Origin: Trichodesmium sp002260545
Lineage (GTDB): Bacteria; Cyanobacteriota; Cyanobacteriia; Cyanobacteriales; Microcoleaceae
DNA: 64,000 nucleotides
Assembly (NCBI RefSeq): GCF_050016015.1
Contig: NZ_JBNHEQ010000202.1
Coordinates: 1 to 64,000, forward strand
Direction of reading: 5' to 3'
Shown here: in pieces, positions 1 through 9,048 of the stretch
How the letters are laid out: each line of letters starts with the position of its first letter
Numbering within the stretch: the first letter of the stretch is position 1
Made by a program: the position numbers and the translations under genes
Notes under the pieces: model-generated
Told to the model about the DNA's origin: nothing
Seen by the model: only the letters and a program-made list of their open reading frames with translations
The model's database searches: none

Positions 1-479
1 AAAATATTTCATTTTGCCGAAGATTTGGGAATTAAGGTCAACATATATTTATCTCAGTCAAAGAATGCTTTTTTCAGTCAAATATTTAGTCTACTCCCTC
101 TAACTAAAAATAGAAAACAATCAAACAGCTCTAGTTTTACATCTAGGATATAGAAGGCAAGCAAAAGCATTTTTATTATTCAATAAACAGTGAACATTAG
201 AATTAAATTATAAGAGTTTATATAAATAAAGTCAAAAAAATATTGTAAGGATTCAGCTTTTCCAGGGGAATGCTACGCAATTATAGACTAATAGACATCT
301 CCAATAATAAAAAATAAAATCAATTATTCCATAGAAATCATCACTTATTTCCTCCGACTCTCTACTCCTTACTCCCTACTCCCTCTTTTTACGTTATAAT
401 CTTCAGGAAAGTTGATTATCCATACTTAAAAACACTCAGATAATTGACAATATTATCCGTAATTAAGGGAAACATTAAT
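1..479. other. intergenic, no gene seen
   Basis: AT-rich sequence with stops in all frames. It contains a short block (about 250-285) related to the GGAATGCTACGCAA segment seen again near 25760. The only functional signal I see is an AAGGGA ribosome-binding site at 465-470, in front of the ATG at 480. Confidence 0.6.
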
Positions 480-2561
480 ATGACTAATCGTTTAGCTAAA
501 TCCCAAAGTCTTTATCTTCGCAAACATGCAGAAAATCCTGTAGATTGGTGGCCTTGGTGTGAGGAAGCTTTAGAAACTGCGAAGCAACAAGATAAGCCGA
601 TTTTTCTATCAATTGGTTATTCAAGTTGTCACTGGTGTACTGTTATGGAAGGAGAGGCATTTTCTGATGAGAAAATCGCTCAATATTTGAATGAAAAATT
701 TTTACCAATTAAAGTAGATAGGGAAGAAAGACCTGATGTAGATAGTATCTATATGCAGGCATTACAAATGTTAACTGGACAGGGTGGTTGGCCGTTAAAT
801 ATATTCTTAACTCCTGATGATTTAATACCTTTTGTTGGTGGTACTTATTTCCCTGTTGAACCTCGTTACGGACGACCAGGATTTTTAGAAGTTTTGCAAA
901 AAATTAGAGGTTTTTATGACTTGGAAAAAAACAAACTTCACTCTTTAAAAACGGAAATGTTAAATGGTTTAAGGCAGTCAGTTTTATTACCAGAAGCAGA
1001 AGATTTAAGCGAAGAAGTATTACAAAAAGGTTTAGAAGTTAGTACAGCAATTATTAGCGATCGCTACTCTCAACAAAGTTTTCCCATGATGCCTTATGGT
1101 GAAGCAGCTTTACAGGGAACAAGGTTTAATTTTGAATCTCAATATAACGGCAATGAAATTTGTTTAAAAAGAGGATTAGATTTAGCTTTAGGCGGAATTT
1201 ATGACCATGTTGCGGGTGGGTTTCATCGTTATACGGTAGATGCTACTTGGACAGTTCCCCACTTTGAAAAAATGCTCTACGATAATGGTCAAATTGTTGA
1301 ATATTTAGCTAATTTATGGAGTGCAGGATATCAAGAACCAGCTTTTAAACGGGGAATTATTGAAACAGTAAATTGGCTAAAAAGAGAAATGACTGCACCT
1401 GCCGGATTTTTCTATGGTTCCCAAGATGCTGATAGTTTTACTACTCCAGATGAAGTCGAACCAGAAGAAGGAGCTTTCTATGTTTGGAGTTATAAAGAAT
1501 TAGAAAATTTATTAACTTCGGAAGAATTATCTAAACTATCAGAACAATTTTTTATCACATCTAATGGCAACTTTGAAGGAAAAATTGTCTTGCAAAGAAA
1601 GGAAGCAGGAGAGTTAAGTGAAACTGTAGAAAATTCTCTATCTAAATTATTTGAAGTGCGGTATGGTGCTAAACCTTTTAATCTAGAAACTTTTCCACCA
1701 GCAACGAATAATTACGAAGCAAAAAATAATAATTGGTCTGGCAGAATTCCCGCAGTAACAGACACTAAAATGATTGTTGCCTGGAATAGTTTAATGATTT
1801 CTGGTCTGGCAAGAGCAGCTACAGTATTTAACAACTCAGAATATCTAGAATTAGCCGTTAATGCTGCTAATTTCATCACCAAAAATCAGTGTGTTGATGG
1901 ACGTTTTTATCGGCTAAATTATGAGGGAAAACCTACAGTAATTGCCCAGTCAGAAGATTATGCTTTGTTTATTAAAGCATTGCTAGATTTACAGCAAGCT
2001 TCGATTAGTTTAGAAACTTCATCAAATGGTGATTTTTGGTTAGAAACAGCAATTAAATTACAAGATGAATTTGACGAATTTTTATGGAGTCTTGAAGCAG
2101 CAGGTTATTACAATGCTCCTACAGATGTTAGTGGAGAATTAATATTACGAGAAAGGAATTATATTGATAATGCAACTCCGGCAGCAAATGGCATAGCAAT
2201 TTCTAATTTAGTACGTCTATCTTTGCTAACTGAAGAATTACATTATCTTGACAGAGCTGAGTCAGCCTTAACAGCTTTTAGCAGCATAATGAAAAAATCT
2301 CCCCAAGCTTGTCCGAGTTTATTTGTCGCCCTAGACTGGTATAGAAATCAAACTTTAGTCAGAACTTCTGAAGTAGAAATTTCTAATTTAATTACTCAGT
2401 ATTTTCCTACTGCTATTTATAAGAGAGAAACTGATTTGCCAGAAAATTCTGTAGGGTTAGTTTGTCAAGGTTTGATATGTAAAAAACCATCTTTAAGTCA
2501 ACAGGAATTATTAGAACATTTAGAGCAAAGTCAAAATCGTTGGGCGAAAATTGATAATTAA
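480..2561 (+). CDS. DUF255 / thioredoxin-domain protein (YyaL/SPATA20 family)
   Basis: A 693-residue protein of the DUF255 family, which joins an N-terminal thioredoxin-like fold to a long alpha/alpha-barrel domain resembling glycosidases or sugar epimerases. The N-terminal domain shows the family signature SSCHWC (Cys50 and Cys53 form the CxxC-like pair) followed by VMEGE. The barrel part carries HFEKMLYDNGQ and the C-terminal RNYIDNATPAANG block. The length matches the family (about 680-700). Cellular role is unknown for the family; it is probably cytoplasmic. An in-frame TTG at 444 would add 12 residues, but the ATG at 480 has an AAGGGA site 9 bp upstream and gives the usual family N terminus (NRLAKSQSLYL). 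It appears monocistronic. Confidence 0.9.
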   Translation: MTNRLAKSQSLYLRKHAENPVDWWPWCEEALETAKQQDKPIFLSIGYSSCHWCTVMEGEAFSDEKIAQYLNEKFLPIKVDREERPDVDSIYMQALQMLTGQGGWPLNIFLTPDDLIPFVGGTYFPVEPRYGRPGFLEVLQKIRGFYDLEKNKLHSLKTEMLNGLRQSVLLPEAEDLSEEVLQKGLEVSTAIISDRYSQQSFPMMPYGEAALQGTRFNFESQYNGNEICLKRGLDLALGGIYDHVAGGFHRYTVDATWTVPHFEKMLYDNGQIVEYLANLWSAGYQEPAFKRGIIETVNWLKREMTAPAGFFYGSQDADSFTTPDEVEPEEGAFYVWSYKELENLLTSEELSKLSEQFFITSNGNFEGKIVLQRKEAGELSETVENSLSKLFEVRYGAKPFNLETFPPATNNYEAKNNNWSGRIPAVTDTKMIVAWNSLMISGLARAATVFNNSEYLELAVNAANFITKNQCVDGRFYRLNYEGKPTVIAQSEDYALFIKALLDLQQASISLETSSNGDFWLETAIKLQDEFDEFLWSLEAAGYYNAPTDVSGELILRERNYIDNATPAANGIAISNLVRLSLLTEELHYLDRAESALTAFSSIMKKSPQACPSLFVALDWYRNQTLVRTSEVEISNLITQYFPTAIYKRETDLPENSVGLVCQGLICKKPSLSQQELLEHLEQSQNRWAKIDN

Positions 2562-2811
2562 TAGTGGGTAATGGATAATTGATAATGAAAACTATAGTGT
2601 TTTCAAATGAGATGTCAATATCTCAAATAAAAGCGCTATATCTCTAATTATTAATTATCCATTGTTTTATATTCTTTACCATTGCCCATTGTCCCAAACC
2701 TCCATAGCTTTTTAATAGCAGTCTGTTTCCACATCTCAAATAAAAACGCTATATTTCTAATTATCAATTATCAATTATCCATTATCCATTATCCATTATC
2801 CATTATTTTAT
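2562..2811. repeat. intergenic heptamer repeats (ATTATCC type)
   Basis: The gap is filled by AT-rich tandem 7-mers of the ATTATCC/ATTATCA type, densest at about 2760-2805, ending only a few bases before the ATG at 2812. A segment with the text CAAATAAAAGCGCTATATCTCTAATTA-like is present twice (about 2622 and 2736). No gene is seen. Confidence 0.7.
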
Positions 2812-3972
2812 ATGTTGAGTAACGCATCTTTAAAAAAGACTGGCTCAGGATGGGAATTTGCCAGTGAGGAAATTTTAGAGGATTTTCTTTATGAACATTT
2901 GGAAATTTTACTAAGTTTGAATGTCTTAGACAGACAATATATTGTGAATAGTCAAAGGTGCGATATTTTAGCTGTTGATAGTCATAAAAAATTAGTGGTT
3001 TTGGAGTTGAAAAATGTTGAGGATAGGGGAATTGTTCAACAGTTGACTCGTTATTATGATGCTTTATTAGATGAGAAACCTTTTAGTGACAAAGTTGATT
3101 ATCAGCAACCTGTAAGATTAGTAGCAATTACTCCTAGTTTTCATCGGGATAATTTTACAGATAGAAAATATCATACTCTTGATTTTCAGTTTTTAGAGTT
3201 TTCTGTTATTCAAGACGAGGATAAGTTTTATCTCTATTTGAAAGATGTTGATAATGAGGAGATTTCAAAGGTAATTATTCCCTATCAAGAACTAGAAAAT
3301 GATTTAGATATACCAGTTCCACCTAAAGCACTTTTGAAAGTTGTAAATAATTTAGATGGTCAACAGCAGGAAGAGATTTTTAGGGTTCGACGAAAAATTC
3401 TCAGCTTTAACCCTAAAATTCAGGAATTTGCTTCTGCTGGAAGTATTAAGTATGGAAGTGGTAGTGGTAAAAGCAGTAAATTTTGTGCTGAATTTTTCTT
3501 AGAGAAAGGTGAGTTAATACTATTTCTCTGGATACCATATAAAGGTGGTGAAAGTTCGAGAATTGGCAGAGCAATAATTTGGACGAATTGGCAAGATAAA
3601 GCTTTGATTGAAGGTTATGTTTCGAGTGGAGTAGAAACAGAAATTAATAGGTATAAAAGGAGTATTAAAAGATTAATAGAAGCAATTGAAATAGGAGGAT
3701 ATTTTTCCCAATTTATACTTGGTAGACATATCTGTAGTTTACCAATAAAAAGAAGTATAACCGATAAATATATTAAGGAAGTTAATAGAATTATTAAATA
3801 TCCTAAACACCCAAAACCTTTGACTAGGGAAGATATAGAGTTATTTCAATATCATAAAAATCTGTATGAAGCAAGAACAGGACAAGAATTACAAACAGAA
3901 GTTTTAGATGCTTATAAATCTCTAGACTCATTAGTTGATTTAGCTCTCCAAAAATGGTTAGAAAGAATTTGA
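2812..3972 (+). CDS. NucS/DUF91-like PD-(D/E)XK nuclease domain protein
   Basis: A 386-residue protein whose N-terminal half looks like the endonuclease NucS / DUF91 fold. Asp51 (RCDILAVD) and Glu65-x-Lys67 (LVVLELKN) fit the PD-(D/E)XK metal-binding motif, followed by a QQLTRYYDAL helix carrying the conserved Gln. This predicts a DNA endonuclease or DNA-end-binding activity; the substrate cannot be read from sequence. Residues about 190-386 are not recognised. There is no good Shine-Dalgarno: the start lies directly behind a run of ATTATCC heptamers. The last ~45 codons are present again in three degenerate downstream copies (see the repeat entry). No operon partner, so assignment to a defence system is not supported. 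Confidence 0.75.
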   Translation: MLSNASLKKTGSGWEFASEEILEDFLYEHLEILLSLNVLDRQYIVNSQRCDILAVDSHKKLVVLELKNVEDRGIVQQLTRYYDALLDEKPFSDKVDYQQPVRLVAITPSFHRDNFTDRKYHTLDFQFLEFSVIQDEDKFYLYLKDVDNEEISKVIIPYQELENDLDIPVPPKALLKVVNNLDGQQQEEIFRVRRKILSFNPKIQEFASAGSIKYGSGSGKSSKFCAEFFLEKGELILFLWIPYKGGESSRIGRAIIWTNWQDKALIEGYVSSGVETEINRYKRSIKRLIEAIEIGGYFSQFILGRHICSLPIKRSITDKYIKEVNRIIKYPKHPKPLTREDIELFQYHKNLYEARTGQELQTEVLDAYKSLDSLVDLALQKWLERI

Positions 3973-4725
3973 AAAAATTATAGCGATCATAAATGATTTG
4001 TGAAAAAAACTGTAATGGTTATGAAGATATGGAGTTATTTAGGGATGATAAAAAACTATGGAAAGCAACAACATGACAAGAATTAAAAACATAATTTTTA
4101 GATGCTGATAAATCTCTATATTCATTAGTTTTAGATGCCGATAAATCTCTAGAATCATTAGTTTACTTAGCACTCCAAAAATGGTGAGAAAGAATTTGAA
4201 AAAAAATTCTAGCAATCGTCAATCATTTCTGAAAACAACTCTAATAGTCTGGTTTTTTCATCCGATTTTTACTAGGGTTGGGAGACCAAACACCCTAGGA
4301 TAAAATAGTACAAATTATGCAGATATGGAGTGATTTAAGGATTGTCAAAAACGATGGGAAGCAACAACAAGACAAGAATTAAAAATACAATTTTTAGATG
4401 CCGATAAATCTCTATAACCATTAGTTTACTTAGCACTCCAAAAATGGTGAGAAAGAATTTGAAAAAAAATTCTAGCAATCGTCAATTATTTCTGAAAACA
4501 ACTGTAATAGTCTGGTCTTTTTATCCAATTTTTACTTGGGGAAAGAAGACCAAACACCCTAGGATAAAATAGTACAACTTCTGCAGATATGGAGTAATTT
4601 CAGGATTGTCAAAAACGATGGGAAGCAACAACAAGACAAGAATTAAAAACAGAAGTTTTAGATGCCGATAAATCTCTAGAATCATTAGTTGATTTAGCAC
4701 TACAAAAATGGTGAGAAAGAATTTG
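3973..4725 (+). repeat. three degenerate tandem copies of the nuclease gene 3' end
   Basis: Each copy contains the text encoding the gene's C terminus (TGQELQTEVLD..KSL..LVDLALQKW) followed by a filler resembling the small TAGCAATC-type palindromic element. The anchor ATGGTTAGAAAGAATTTGA of the real gene (3954) recurs as ATGGTGAGAAAGAATTTGA at 4181, 4444 and 4708, so the spacings are 227, 263 and 264 bp. All copies share the TTA-to-TGA change, so they duplicated from one already mutated copy. They are not open reading frames. Confidence 0.8.
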
Positions 4726-4931
4726 AATAAAATTTATATCAAATCCCACTTATTCTCTAGAAAAAAATATAAGTAACACTACTCAAAAATTAAATTATTG
4801 ACTCACGCTCCACACATTTGCTAAAATACACTTAATATTCTTAATTCATACAATTATGTATGACCGAGAAATAAGGTCTCAAACCTCCGACCTCAGCGGT
4901 CGGTACTGATAACTAATAACTGATAACTGAA
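4726..4931. other. intergenic with heptamer repeat leader
   Basis: Noncoding. The last 26 bp (about 4905-4931) are CTGATAA-type heptamers that end in GATAACTGAA directly against the ATG of the next gene, leaving no Shine-Dalgarno. Confidence 0.6.
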
Positions 4932-5885
4932 ATGACCCAACCAATATTATCAATTATAGTCCCCACAAGAGAAGGACTTCCCGAATATTGGATCGAATCT
5001 CTGTTAAAAATTAACGGAGATGTAGAATTAATATTAGTTCATCCTCCAGGAATGAAAAAACTCCCAATTAGCGACCCCCGAATGCAGCAAATAAATAGCT
5101 CATTTCGTGGAGAAATAATTCAAAGAATGACTGGACTAATGAATGCTTCAGCTCAATATATTTTAACAGTAAATTGTGATGAACTACTTCATCCAGATAT
5201 TGCAGAAATAACCAGACAATATTTTACAAAATTCCCCGATAGTTGGGTTTTAAGACTTAATAGAAAAGACGTAACATACGGTGATGAAGCAGGATTAAAA
5301 TCTCCTTGGGAGACAGTATCTAATATTGATGAGATGAAGACTTGTGGTGTAAGTACCGGAGATCAAAATTTACAGGACCAACCAAATTATATGGTGGAAA
5401 TACCCATAGCTCCCTTGCATAATAAATTCGATCCGTTTTGTATGTTGAGGGGAAGAAAAGATCACCATGGACGTCATACAGAAAACTTTGATAAAAAAGT
5501 ATGGAAAAATGAAATGGTACAAGCAACTTTAGCAGATATTAGAGATGCTATGATTTTGTCTGGACCGTTCAAATATTTTCCTTTTTGGTGTCTGGATAGA
5601 TTATTAGGACTTTCTATTCAAGCAAAGTATTATGAACAAGGAAAAATCATTGGTCATATACTGCCCAAACCAGAACAAATTAGGATAGAAGATAATCCTC
5701 CTGAATACAGAAGAACTAAAAGATTTTATGTATTTGCAGAACTTTTGTTACTGAAAAATAATCCCCAATATGGCTATCTCTGGAATTTAATTTTAGCTCA
5801 ATTTGCCGATATACCTGTGAGGGCAATTTCTTCTATCAATAGACGGTTATCTGAAAATAAAATGCAGAAAATTACTAACGGATAA
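4932..5885 (+). CDS. glycosyltransferase family 2-like protein
   Basis: A 317-residue protein beginning with LSIIVPTRE, the usual opening beta strand of GT-A fold (family 2) glycosyltransferases. A later VNCDELLHPDI segment (around residue 78) resembles the acidic metal/nucleotide-sugar site. No transmembrane segment is evident. The family transfers sugars from nucleotide donors to glycans or lipids; donor and acceptor cannot be predicted. The gene stands alone between two long repeat-rich spacers. The start is preceded immediately by CTGATAA heptamers. Assignment to GT2 rests on the N-terminal third; the C-terminal half is unfamiliar. Confidence 0.7.
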   Translation: MTQPILSIIVPTREGLPEYWIESLLKINGDVELILVHPPGMKKLPISDPRMQQINSSFRGEIIQRMTGLMNASAQYILTVNCDELLHPDIAEITRQYFTKFPDSWVLRLNRKDVTYGDEAGLKSPWETVSNIDEMKTCGVSTGDQNLQDQPNYMVEIPIAPLHNKFDPFCMLRGRKDHHGRHTENFDKKVWKNEMVQATLADIRDAMILSGPFKYFPFWCLDRLLGLSIQAKYYEQGKIIGHILPKPEQIRIEDNPPEYRRTKRFYVFAELLLLKNNPQYGYLWNLILAQFADIPVRAISSINRRLSENKMQKITNG

Positions 5886-6892
5886 ATTAGCAAATTATCG
5901 TTTATTAATTGATAATCGATAATGGATAATTACCTCTGGTTAAAACCTTACCGAAATTGAATATAAGGAAATACCTAGCACTTTTTTTCTCTTGAAATAC
6001 AAGGTTTTATACCTTTATTTTTCGGTAAATCTGAGAGATGGCTAGAGATCGTCAGAGGTCAGGTAGGAGAGCCGTAAGATTCTCTACTTACAGGAGTCAG
6101 GAATAACAGGGAATTTACTCTAAGAAATTGTTAGACTCAGGCTCTCTTTAATTAATAAGTCAATTAGTCAAAGACACATCTTATTCTAAAGTCTTTCAAT
6201 CATATAAAATCTGGTTGAAGAGTCGTCCGCAGCGACGAAGCGGAAGCAATCTCCGGACACATAAGAGATTGCTATCCGTTCCGGAATGCTCCGCAAACCT
6301 TCCACTCTGTTCCAGTCGCTGCGGACGCAAGCTATAGTAATTATCCGGATTCTATATCACTCAAATTACTTGTGACATTCTTTATTAAAATTTATATTAT
6401 ACCATTTGGATAAATATTTGCCCTACATATTCATATCCGGTGTTCCCTATCAATACTTTTTCGTAACATTATTTTATCAAATTGTTACTATATATAAAAA
6501 TTATCTCTATATACTGCAACAGTGAAAAATTAAGTGGAGTTGCACTTTGGTTAATAGTAGTTATAATACAAATGAGATTTACATATTGAAGGAAAAAAAT
6601 GGGCAGGAATTAGGCACTATATACAAAATTACATATATACAATTATATAAGGGAAAAAACAAATTGATGAAAAAGTAAGAAGCTTGCTCGTTAAATTGTT
6701 TGATGTAAATAAATCCTCGGAAAAACTGGGTTTTAAATAAAAAACTAATCAATCAAAAAAATAATAAATTTATCCCTTAATCAGAAAAAAATATATATAA
6801 ACTAACCAGCAAAAATTAAAAGAGAAAATTTCAGAGCCAAAATCTGAACCCTTAGCAAAAAAAAGCTGGTAAGACTGGGAAAAAAAACGCTT
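5886..6892. other. 1-kb intergenic region with dispersed repeats
   Basis: No gene seen. It holds one copy of a ~100-bp dispersed repeat (about 5930-6032; TTACCTCTGGTTAAAACC at one end, TTTTTCGGTAAATC at the other; relatives at 23770, 53875 inverted and 57345 inverted) and a 156-bp palindromic element at 6202-6357, listed separately. The rest is AT-rich. Confidence 0.6.
6202..6357. repeat. MITE-like palindromic element, family C copy 1
   Basis: The ends are inverted: ATATAAAATCTGG at 6202-6214 pairs with CCGGATTCTATAT at 6345-6357. Internally GTCCGCAGCGAC (6223-6234) pairs with GTCGCTGCGGAC (6315-6326), and AGCAATCTC pairs with GAGATTGCT. A second copy lies at 10998-11152. No transposase is encoded, so it is non-autonomous if mobile. 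Confidence 0.75.
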
Positions 6893-8818
6893 ATGGAAAC
6901 ACCATTTAATATAACTCTGCTGATTATCCTGACAGTAGCCAGTGGTATAGCTTCCCAAGTTGTGGCAGCCTACCTTAAAGTACCTGCAATTGTCTTTTTG
7001 CTACTATTTGGTATTTTAGTAGGTAAAGATGGTCTGGGCCTAGTACATCCAAACCTATTAGGTAATGGTCTAGAGGTTGTAGTCTCTCTATTTGTAGCCC
7101 TAATCCTGTTTGAGGGTGGCCTCAATTTGGAACTAAGAGAATTAGGAAGAGTTTCTGGCAGTATCCGCAACTTAGTCACCATAGGGACATTAGTCACACT
7201 AATTGGTGGAGGTATGGCTGCTCACTGGTTAGGAGAATTTCCTTGGCCAATCGCATTTCTTTATGCCTCCCTAGTAGTAGTTACAGGGCCAACAGTAGTG
7301 GGACCATTGCTCAAACAGGTATCAGTGGACCGAAAAGTAGCTACATTGCTGGAGGGAGAAGGAGTTCTCATCGATCCTGTAGGAGCAATTCTAGCCGTAT
7401 TGGTACTGAATATCGTTTTAAATGAAGGTGCTGACCCTGTAGGATTATTTAGAGACCTAGTTGTGCGTTTAGGAATGGGTACTATTATTGGTGCAGCAGG
7501 AGGTTGGGTACTTGGGTTTAGTCTGAAAAGAGCAAAGTTTCTCTCGGAAGAACTAGCAAATTTAGTGGTTTTAGCTGCTCTTTGGGGAATGTTTGGCCTA
7601 GCAGAACAAATTCGTAGCGAATCAGGGTTAATGACCACAGTAGTAGCAGGAATGGTAGTTGGGGCAGCCGAAATACCAGAGTTAAGACTAATAAGACGGT
7701 TTAAAGGTCAATTAACAATGCTAGCTGTTTCGGTATTATTTATCTTGTTAGCAGCAGACCTATCTTTAGCAAGTGTAGTGGCTCTAGGTTGGGGAAGTGT
7801 ATTTACAGTTTTAACCTTAATGTTCTTGGTTCGACCCCTCAATATATTACTCTGCACCTGGAACAGTCAGCTTAATTGGCGACAAAAGATGTTTGTGAGT
7901 TGGGTCGCTCCCAGAGGGATAGTTTCCGCTTCAGTTTCCTCTCTGTTTGCCATATTGTTAACCCAGAAAGGTATCAATGGTGGTGATTCTATTAAAGCTT
8001 TGGTGTTCTTGACAATTATGATGACGGTTTTTAGTCAAGGACTAACCGCAAGGTTTGTGGCTCAATTTTTGGGAATTACTTCTAGTGCTGCTAAAGGTGC
8101 TATTATAGTTGGTTCAAATCCTCTATCTCGATTAATTGGCAAGATATTTAAGGATAGGGGTGAATCAGTGGTACTAATTGATACAGATGAGGAAAGTTGT
8201 AAGCAAGCAGAGACAGAAGGTTTACAAGTATATAAAAGTAGTGCGTTAGATACTAATGTCCTAGAAAAAGCTGGTTTAGAATCAGTAGGAACTTTCTTAG
8301 CAATGACTAAAAATGGGGAAGTAAATTTAGTTTTGGCTCAAAGAGCAGCAGAAGAATTTAAGCCACCAAGGGTATTAGCTGTTTATCCAAAAAGTCCCCA
8401 ACAGAAAAATCATAATAATAGTAAAGATAAGGTTCAACAAGCATTTACAACTGAGTTAAATCTGAAAAGTTGGAATAAATACCTCTCTGACAAAGAGGTG
8501 AAATTAGGTGAAACAGTTCTGAAGCAATTGGGATTTGAGTTTCAAAAGACTCACCTCAAAGCCATGATTAAGTCTGGGGACTTTATACCTATTTTAATTG
8601 AAAGGCAAGGAAGTCTTCAAGTATTTCCAGCTACTGAAAATTGGCAACCAGGCGACCAAATTATTTATTTGCTTCATGACCCGAAACCTAAACTTCTGAA
8701 ACGATTATCTGGTTCTCAGCAAAAAGGTTTAACTATGGAAAGACATCCGGCAGTTGAAGAAGTACCTATTCCTACTGTAGTTCTAGAAACTGACTCTGAA
8801 AAAATACCAGCTAAATAG
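6893..8818 (+). CDS. cation:proton antiporter (CPA type) with RCK/TrkA-N domain
   Basis: A 641-residue membrane protein. Residues about 1-395 form about 12 hydrophobic helices of the Na+/H+ or K+/H+ exchanger type, including FEGGLNLELREL and VVTGPTVVGPLL, which resemble the conserved helices with ion-binding acidic/polar residues in CPA1 exchangers. After the last helix a soluble tail (from about residue 403, GAIIVGSNPLSRLIGKIF) has a Rossmann-like RCK/TrkA-N domain with the acidic VVLIDTDEES strand end, which would bind NAD(H) or a similar regulator. Expected role: exchange of Na+ or K+ for protons in pH or salt homeostasis at the plasma or thylakoid membrane. It is monocistronic, far upstream of any partner. 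Ion specificity is not predictable. Confidence 0.88.
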   Translation: METPFNITLLIILTVASGIASQVVAAYLKVPAIVFLLLFGILVGKDGLGLVHPNLLGNGLEVVVSLFVALILFEGGLNLELRELGRVSGSIRNLVTIGTLVTLIGGGMAAHWLGEFPWPIAFLYASLVVVTGPTVVGPLLKQVSVDRKVATLLEGEGVLIDPVGAILAVLVLNIVLNEGADPVGLFRDLVVRLGMGTIIGAAGGWVLGFSLKRAKFLSEELANLVVLAALWGMFGLAEQIRSESGLMTTVVAGMVVGAAEIPELRLIRRFKGQLTMLAVSVLFILLAADLSLASVVALGWGSVFTVLTLMFLVRPLNILLCTWNSQLNWRQKMFVSWVAPRGIVSASVSSLFAILLTQKGINGGDSIKALVFLTIMMTVFSQGLTARFVAQFLGITSSAAKGAIIVGSNPLSRLIGKIFKDRGESVVLIDTDEESCKQAETEGLQVYKSSALDTNVLEKAGLESVGTFLAMTKNGEVNLVLAQRAAEEFKPPRVLAVYPKSPQQKNHNNSKDKVQQAFTTELNLKSWNKYLSDKEVKLGETVLKQLGFEFQKTHLKAMIKSGDFIPILIERQGSLQVFPATENWQPGDQIIYLLHDPKPKLLKRLSGSQQKGLTMERHPAVEEVPIPTVVLETDSEKIPAK

Positions 8819-9048
8819 GAAGTGTGGGAAGTGTGGGGAGTGTGGGGAGTAGGGGAGTAGGGAGCAGGGGAGTAGGGGAGTAGGGAGAAAGAGTATAGAT
8901 AAGGCAAAACTACTTAAGTTCTCAAAAAAATGTATTTTTCAATGCACTTTAATTCTCCTGAAAAAATCTCTCAAAGATTTACACATAATTTGTCTATCTA
9001 CTTCAGTAGGAGGTACTGATAACTGTTAACTGTTAACTGATAACTGAA
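8819..9048. repeat. intergenic G-rich and CTGATAA tandem repeats
   Basis: Two kinds of short tandem repeats: GGGAGTGTGGGGAGTAGGGGAGT-type G-rich units at about 8820-8886, and CTGATAACTGTTAA heptamers at 9015-9048 that stop exactly at the ATG of the next kinase gene. No gene. Confidence 0.7.

Noticed and set aside
2812..3972. restriction or phage-defence island around the NucS-like gene
   Set aside because: No methylase, helicase or other defence partner lies next to it; a nuclease fold alone is not enough.
8110..8140. GGTTCAAATCC, a tRNA T-loop-like string
   Set aside because: It lies inside the antiporter coding sequence (VGSNPLSRL) and no acceptor stem can be formed. No tRNA or rRNA gene was found in the window.
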